DNA from: a virus
Virus record (IMG/VR): IMGVR_UViG_3300006641_000086
Location: 1-35,494 of that record
DNA length: 35,494 bases
Direction: 5' to 3' (one strand)
Under the pieces are notes generated by a model. It worked only from the letters and a program-made list of their open reading frames with translations, did no database searches and was not told the DNA's origin. The position numbers were made by a program, and so were the translations under genes. Positions 32,240 to 35,494 of this stretch are shown here, in pieces; within the stretch, counting starts at the first letter, position 1, and every line of letters starts with the position of its first letter.

Positions 32240-32257
32240 CCTGACAATGGAGGAATC

Positions 32258-32608
32258 ATGCGCTGTACTCGATGTGGAGGGCTTGTACTAGAACAGCATG
32301 GATCATTCGCGTGTGTGAATTGTAGTCACGACCCATTCTTAGTCCTCATCACCGTCAAGTGCAGCACCGCTGACTGCCGCATGCTGCCTGAACTGTTTGG
32401 CTATTGCGCGACCTGTTGGCATAGCCGCAAGCGGAGTGAACTAAGTGACGCAGAACGCAGCAGAAAGTATCGGGAGTTGATGCGCGGCAAACAACGGGCG
32501 AGACGGGCGAAAGCCAAGGAGTTAAAGCGTGAGCAGTCCAACACAGCGCAGCAAGAGCCATGCGGACAGGAAAATGATTCTCTTGAAAGCCTGTTACGAC
32601 ATGCTTAG
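32258..32608 (+). CDS. Zinc-finger protein with basic tail
   Basis: A 116-residue protein behind GGAGG. Residues 3-22 (CTRCG, then CVNC) form one zinc ribbon and residues about 35-53 (CSTADC, then CATC) a second. From about residue 58 a strongly basic helix (SRKYRELMRGKQRARRAKAKE) could contact DNA or RNA. It follows directly after the structured RNA region and might bind it, but this is speculation. Confidence 0.6.
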   Translation: MRCTRCGGLVLEQHGSFACVNCSHDPFLVLITVKCSTADCRMLPELFGYCATCWHSRKRSELSDAERSRKYRELMRGKQRARRAKAKELKREQSNTAQQEPCGQENDSLESLLRHA

Positions 32609-32735
32609 AAAGCAGAAAGACGCTGGCTATATCGTTTCTCCATTTGAAATGACAGTGTTCTATGACGAAGCAGCTTGCGACGGATACTGTTTGATGGAGG
32701 ATATCGAATTGGAATTAGGTATTGAGGAGGAATAA
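32529..32735 (+). CDS. Small conserved-type phage protein
   Basis: A 68-residue protein from GTG 32529 with AAGGAG 7 bases upstream, starting within the previous gene. The segment FYDEAACDGYCLMEDIELEL recalls a small acidic protein family I have seen often in phage early regions; its function is unknown. Its stop overlaps the next ATG (TAATG). Confidence 0.6.
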   Translation: MSSPTQRSKSHADRKMILLKACYDMLRKQKDAGYIVSPFEMTVFYDEAACDGYCLMEDIELELGIEEE

Positions 32736-33673
32736 TGCAGCAAGCGTTCACGATTCCCAACACGAACTTCCCCGGCAGGAAAGCGTTAGCGAATCGCCGG
32801 TACCGTGCTCGCAAGAAGGGCCTTCCTGTGCCCTTGCTGTTTCGTCCATGGACTGAAGAAGAGTGTAAGGACTTGATTTGGGCATATAAAGCCAATGAAG
32901 GCAGCAAGGCTCCATGGCTGAAGATGCTGGCAGTCCGTTTTGGGAGACACCCTGCTAACGTTGTGAGAAAAGCGCGTTCATTGGGGTGCGTGACAAACAG
33001 AGTGCGGGTGGTGCCATTCGACTTGAAGTTACCGAAAGTCCAGAAGCAGATTCTTCGCAGGCAAATGACACCAGAAGAAAGACATGTGGAGCACAGCAAC
33101 AGGGCAAAGGAACAATGGAAAATCTACCCGCATCCAAGAGGGATGCTTGGCAAACATCATACGCCAGAAGTTTGCGCCAGGATAAGTAAGGCGCACTTCG
33201 GATCGACGCGGCCTCCATTCACAGAGGAACATCGCATGAAAATATCAAAGGCAGTCGTGGCAAGGATGAAAAGTAATCCCGCCTCATTTTCCAGAAAACT
33301 CAATCGAGGAATCTATGGACGAAGGGCAGACATCGGGAACCAATTCTTCAGGAGTCGTTACGAGGCCAACTACGCACGTTTTCTCAACTACCATCAAATA
33401 GAATGGACCTACGAGAAAAAGACCTTCTGGTTTTTGAATATTAAGCGCGGGGTGCGATCCTATACGCCTGACTTTTATTTACCCGCGACAAACGAATATC
33501 ATGAAGTGAAGGGCTGGATGGATGCCAGGTCAAAGACAAAGCTCAAGCGTATGAAGAAGTATCATCCTGATACAAAGATCGTGGTTATAGATGGGGCATG
33601 GTTCAAGGCGGCAAACAAGCAGCGTATGTGCCACTTTATACCGGGATGGGAATGCGATCACAAACGGCATTGA
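32735..33673 (+). CDS. Modular homing-type nuclease: HTH, NUMOD3 repeats, PD-(D/E)XK domain
   Basis: A 312-residue protein. Residues about 36-90 resemble a SANT/Myb-like helix-turn-helix (RPWTEEECKDLIWAY, then RFGRHPANVVRKARSLG). Two NUMOD3-type DNA-binding motifs follow (GMLGKHHTPEVCARISKA, about 136-153; PFTEEHRMKISKAV, about 161-174). The C-terminal domain carries a PD-(D/E)XK signature: E210 in SRYE, D246 in YTPDFYL, and E257/K259 in HEVKG. NUMOD motifs are typical of homing endonucleases, mostly with GIY-YIG or HNH cores, so a PD-(D/E)XK core is less usual. An AGGAGG site precedes ATG 32735. Confidence 0.75.
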   Translation: MQQAFTIPNTNFPGRKALANRRYRARKKGLPVPLLFRPWTEEECKDLIWAYKANEGSKAPWLKMLAVRFGRHPANVVRKARSLGCVTNRVRVVPFDLKLPKVQKQILRRQMTPEERHVEHSNRAKEQWKIYPHPRGMLGKHHTPEVCARISKAHFGSTRPPFTEEHRMKISKAVVARMKSNPASFSRKLNRGIYGRRADIGNQFFRSRYEANYARFLNYHQIEWTYEKKTFWFLNIKRGVRSYTPDFYLPATNEYHEVKGWMDARSKTKLKRMKKYHPDTKIVVIDGAWFKAANKQRMCHFIPGWECDHKRH

Positions 33674-33756
33674 TCTGGCAGATAAGCGACAGCTTTCTCG
33701 TACATAAAGACAACTGGCGGGTGGATGTGCTGATAACCGAGATGGAGGAAGTATGA
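33652..33756 (+). CDS. 34-residue hypothetical peptide
   Basis: ATG 33652 begins inside the end of the nuclease gene, and the stop overlaps the next ATG (ATGA), filling an otherwise empty 79-base gap. The sequence starts MRSQTALIWQISDSFLVHKD and is followed by an acidic end. The ribosome site is weak (GGGATGGG), so translation would depend on coupling. Confidence 0.3.
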   Translation: MRSQTALIWQISDSFLVHKDNWRVDVLITEMEEV

Positions 33757-34040
33757 CGGACGCACAGCGGCAGGAGCTGGTGACGGAGATGTTGTCGCAT
33801 CTCGTTCTGAAGATTGAGGGCATCAACGGACAGGTGTGCGTTTCCTACAATGCCGACATGATGAGGCGGGTGATTGCACAAGCCCTGGCCGATGCGGAAC
33901 GGCGTGTGTGGGAAAAGGTTGAGAAGGAATGCCAGGCCCGTTCCTATGTGGCTGGAATGAATGAGCCATTGCGAATCAATCATCTCTACCAATTTCTTGA
34001 ATGGATTCGCACCCATGCCGGGCAGGAGGTGCAGCCATGA
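33753..34040 (+). CDS. Early hypothetical protein
   Basis: A 95-residue helical protein with GGAGGAAGT immediately before ATG 33753. Segments such as RVIAQALADAERRVWEKVEKE suggest a long helix. No family recognised. It overlaps the next start (ATGA). Confidence 0.55.
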   Translation: MTDAQRQELVTEMLSHLVLKIEGINGQVCVSYNADMMRRVIAQALADAERRVWEKVEKECQARSYVAGMNEPLRINHLYQFLEWIRTHAGQEVQP

Positions 34041-34279
34041 TGCAGGTGAAATGGGTATTCAGTCAAACTGAATTGCTCGATGCAGAGCAACGATGCAAAT
34101 GCTGCGAGGATTCATATCTTCCCGTCATCGAACTCTCCGCGCTCGCAGAGGTGGTGGATGCGTTAAGACTGGCATTGGATTATTACATGTCTATCGGTAC
34201 GCAAAAAATCAATCCCTACACCGTTGAGCAAGCCTTAGAAAAGGCCATCGCCCAGCTTGCGCCACAGAAGGAGGGGTGA
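34037..34279 (+). CDS. Early hypothetical protein
   Basis: An 80-residue protein from ATG 34037, chosen for the CAGGAGG site and the ATGA overlap. It contains a CKCC cluster near residue 20 and a helical second half (LSALAEVVDALRLALDYYMS; TVEQALEKAIAQL). No assignment. Confidence 0.5.
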   Translation: MMQVKWVFSQTELLDAEQRCKCCEDSYLPVIELSALAEVVDALRLALDYYMSIGTQKINPYTVEQALEKAIAQLAPQKEG

Positions 34280-34281
34280 AT

Positions 34282-34593
34282 ATGTGGTGTGCAGACGAAC
34301 CGTTAGGTCAGCCCACGCCTAGCCCATTGAAGCGGGAGCAGGTGGAGAATCTGTGTGACGATATTCGTGATATGGGACATATGTCTGTGAGGGCGCAAAT
34401 GTTACGGGACCATGACGCCGCGCTCCGTCTCACGATCACCCAGCTTCAGGCCACCCTCACGGCGCGGGAGGCGCGAATTACTGCACTTGAATCGGCCATG
34501 CGCGAGGCGTTCCCAATGCTGAACAATACGAGTGATGACGATACAGATCTAAAAGAACGGCTGCGGATGCTGTTAAATCTTCACGAGGAGTAA
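34282..34593 (+). CDS. Early coiled-coil protein
   Basis: A 103-residue protein. ATG 34282 is better spaced from AAGGAGGGG than the in-frame GTG 34276. Residues about 40-75 (MLRDHDAALRLTITQLQATL, then TAREARITALESAMREAF) form a predicted coiled coil. The role is unknown; such proteins are frequent in phage early regions. Confidence 0.5.
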   Translation: MWCADEPLGQPTPSPLKREQVENLCDDIRDMGHMSVRAQMLRDHDAALRLTITQLQATLTAREARITALESAMREAFPMLNNTSDDDTDLKERLRMLLNLHEE

Positions 34594-34596
34594 TAC

Positions 34597-34626
34597 ATGA
34601 TTCTATACTCACAGGAGGGATTCTAA
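34597..34626 (+). CDS. Nine-codon mini-ORF
   Basis: MILYSQEGF is encoded between a GAGGAG site and a TAA that overlaps the next ATG (TAATG). The mini-ORF itself contains the AGGAGG site of the following gene, so translating ribosomes would cover or expose that site. It is probably a coupling device, if real. Confidence 0.25.
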   Translation: MILYSQEGF

Positions 34627-34799
34627 TGGATCGCCTTGTCTTCATCTATACTATGCAAGCGATTGGGCTGCTGCTCGCGGCTAACGCCTTGGGGAATCTT
34701 GCGCCATTCGATAATGGGGATCTAGATAAATTGTCCCGAATGATGGGGTTTGCCTGCTTACTCGCTGGCCTGTTCATGCTGTTGTGGGTTGTCGCATGA
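34626..34799 (+). CDS. 57-residue two-span membrane protein
   Basis: ATG 34626 follows a perfect AGGAGG. Two hydrophobic helices (about residues 3-23, LVFIYTMQAIGLLLAANALG, and 38-57, RMMGFACLLAGLFMLLWVVA) are joined by a short acidic loop (FDNGDLDK). It overlaps the following gene (ATGA). It could be a small holin-like or membrane-effector protein of the early region. Confidence 0.55.
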   Translation: MDRLVFIYTMQAIGLLLAANALGNLAPFDNGDLDKLSRMMGFACLLAGLFMLLWVVA

Positions 34800-34966
34800 T
34801 TCTCCGTGAACCCATCTCTTTAACATACTTGCTTATCACCGCATTAACCCTCGCCTTTTCCGGCGAACTCTTCACCGTGTTCCTCACCAAGCATGAGCGG
34901 GATTGCCATGCCAGGAATGAACGCTTGCTAGAGAGTGGATCGGCTGGCCCCTTGCAGGCGTGTTGA
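34796..34966 (+). CDS. 56-residue membrane protein
   Basis: ATG 34796 overlaps the previous stop by ATGA. One hydrophobic segment (about residues 8-28, LTYLLITALTLAFSGELFTV) is followed by a basic, soluble tail (TKHERDCHARNERLLE). The coupled pair with the preceding membrane protein suggests joint function. No family recognised. Confidence 0.5.
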   Translation: MILREPISLTYLLITALTLAFSGELFTVFLTKHERDCHARNERLLESGSAGPLQAC

Positions 34967-34991
34967 CATGCCCTGCATGTAATACAAATGC
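34963..34991 (+). promoter_or_regulatory. Possible promoter upstream of the replication leader
   Basis: A perfect TTGACA (34963-34968) overlaps the end of the preceding gene, and TACAAA (34983-34988) is the best -10 match but only 14 bases away. An inverted repeat ACATG/CATGT (34966-34980) overlaps the -35 and could be an operator. Confidence is limited by the -10 spacing. Confidence 0.35.
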
Positions 34992-35034
34992 TTGCGTGTG
35001 TGCCGTTTGTGTGATACAGAAGGCAAGACATATT

Positions 35035-35145
35035 TCCGTGGGACTAGCACGGATTCGGTATTCCCCTCAGTGGACTTCACCCCATTGAGGCGAAGTAAAC
35101 GGCTCTGATCGGTACTAGTCCTACCGGCCAGAGCCGTCTTATTTT
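35035..35145 (+). ncRNA. Structured leader RNA with complementary hairpin loops, ending terminator-like
   Basis: Three hairpins lie in the 190-base gap. HP1: TCCGTG/CACGGA (35035-35053), loop GGACTAG. HP2: CCTCAGTGG/CCATTGAGG (35065-35090), 9 bp with one G-U pair. HP3: ACGGCTCTG/CAGAGCCGT (35099-35137) with inner TCGGTA/TACCGG closing loop CTAGTCC. The 7-nt loops of HP1 and HP3 are exact reverse complements, so a kissing interaction is possible. HP3 is followed by CTTATTTTG, a modest T tract, and may terminate transcription. The next gene starts 12 bases later. It is either a regulatory leader or a short free RNA of about 100-170 bases. Confidence 0.6.
35099..35145 (+). terminator. Probable rho-independent terminator or attenuator
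   Basis: A 9-bp perfect GC-rich stem, extended to about 15 bp by an inner helix, followed by CTTATTTTG. It sits before the replication gene and behind a possible promoter, so it may act as an attenuator. It could instead simply end the upstream operon. Confidence 0.5.
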
Positions 35146-35156
35146 GAGGCCAAAAT

Positions 35157-35494
35157 ATGCAGGTTAAGAACTGGGCTGAGTTCCAGCATTTCAAAGACCG
35201 CAACCCTATCTGGATTAAACTCTATCGCAAGTTACTCGACGACAAGCAGTGGTACGACCTCGATCCTGTCTCTTCCAAGCTCCTCATTATGCTGTGGCTA
35301 CTCGCCTCAGAGAACCACGGCGCGCTTCCCTCCATTCCTGATATCGCCTTTCGTTTACGACTGCCAGAAAAGCAAGTCTTTTCAAGTGTTTCAAAGCTAT
35401 CACATTGGCTGATACAGGATGATATCAAGCCGATATCAACTTGTCATCAAGTTGTCATCTCAGAGACAGAGACAGAGACAGAGACAGAGACAGA
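35157..35494 (+). CDS. Replication-organiser-like protein (3' end outside window)
   Basis: The frame opens at ATG 35157 with GAGG 8 bases upstream and is still open at the window end after 112 codons. The start (MQVKNWAEFQHFKDRNPIWI, then KLYRKLLDDKQWYDLDP) and the MLWLLASENHGALPSIPDIAFRLRL segment match the N-terminal domain of phage replication proteins related to replisome organisers, which bind the origin and recruit the helicase loader or helicase. A winged-helix-like region is followed by a low-complexity Glu-Thr linker at the edge. The missing C-terminus prevents naming a subfamily. Confidence 0.7.
   Translation, partial: MQVKNWAEFQHFKDRNPIWIKLYRKLLDDKQWYDLDPVSSKLLIMLWLLASENHGALPSIPDIAFRLRLPEKQVFSSVSKLSHWLIQDDIKPISTCHQVVISETETETETET
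35457..35494 (+). repeat. GAGACA hexanucleotide tandem repeat at window end
   Basis: At least five GAGACA units run to the last base, encoding alternating Glu and Thr. Charged low-complexity linkers at this point are frequent in this protein family. The window ends inside the repeat, so its full length is unknown. Confidence 0.7.

Noticed and set aside
31992-32240. Reverse-strand 82-codon frame over the structured region
   Set aside because: No ribosome site, arginine/proline-rich composition typical of a GC shadow, and it lies on a dense set of RNA stems.

Overview
The window is a stretch of a tailed, apparently temperate bacteriophage genome (or prophage). Its head and tail genes follow the short-tailed, P22-like podovirus plan: terminase, P22-type portal, scaffold, coat, gp4-like and gp10-like tail-closure proteins, and three DNA-ejection proteins. 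The host cannot be named from sequence. A predicted outer-membrane-type lipoprotein in the lysis cluster and several Sec-type signal peptides point to a Gram-negative host. The window opens inside the large terminase gene and closes inside a replication-type gene, so neither genome end is present.

Layout. Positions 1-26000 are a dense rightward late operon with many start/stop overlaps: terminase C-terminus, an antisense endonuclease VII gene, portal, scaffold, coat, several beta-rich small structural proteins, a methyltransferase-DUF115 fusion, a secreted protein, a LamG-like protein, a protein with GAVGSVT repeats, gp4- and gp10-like proteins, a cupin-like protein, three ejection proteins, two fibres sharing an N-terminal module, and a 1180-residue secreted lectin/FN3 protein. 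Positions 26000-27400 are a lysis-type cluster: DUF5675 protein, small membrane proteins, and a lipoprotein. Positions 27400-28500 run leftward and hold a tyrosine integrase followed by a tiny six-cysteine secreted peptide.

At 28650-29220 two divergent ribbon-helix-helix regulators flank a likely promoter with three 10-bp tandem repeats. No CI-type repressor is visible, so these are the best candidates for the genetic switch. From 29000 rightward lies an early region of small genes: an HNH-AP2 homing endonuclease, an ERF single-strand annealing protein, a modular NUMOD3/PD-(D/E)XK nuclease, small zinc-binding and membrane proteins, and a replication-organiser-like gene cut off by the window end.

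The most unusual content is RNA-like. Between ERF and the next gene (31803-32257) there is no convincing gene. Instead I find two tRNA-like closures, each with a canonical T-arm and an 8-bp closing stem, separated by three strong hairpins. The first (31808-31915) folds by hand into a cloverleaf with encoded CCA. It has no recognisable anticodon arm, and its two extra arms have loops that are complementary to each other over 6 nt. A second structured leader (35035-35145), upstream of the replication gene, has three hairpins. Its first and third 7-nt loops are perfectly complementary. All folds were made by eye and need covariance or probing support.
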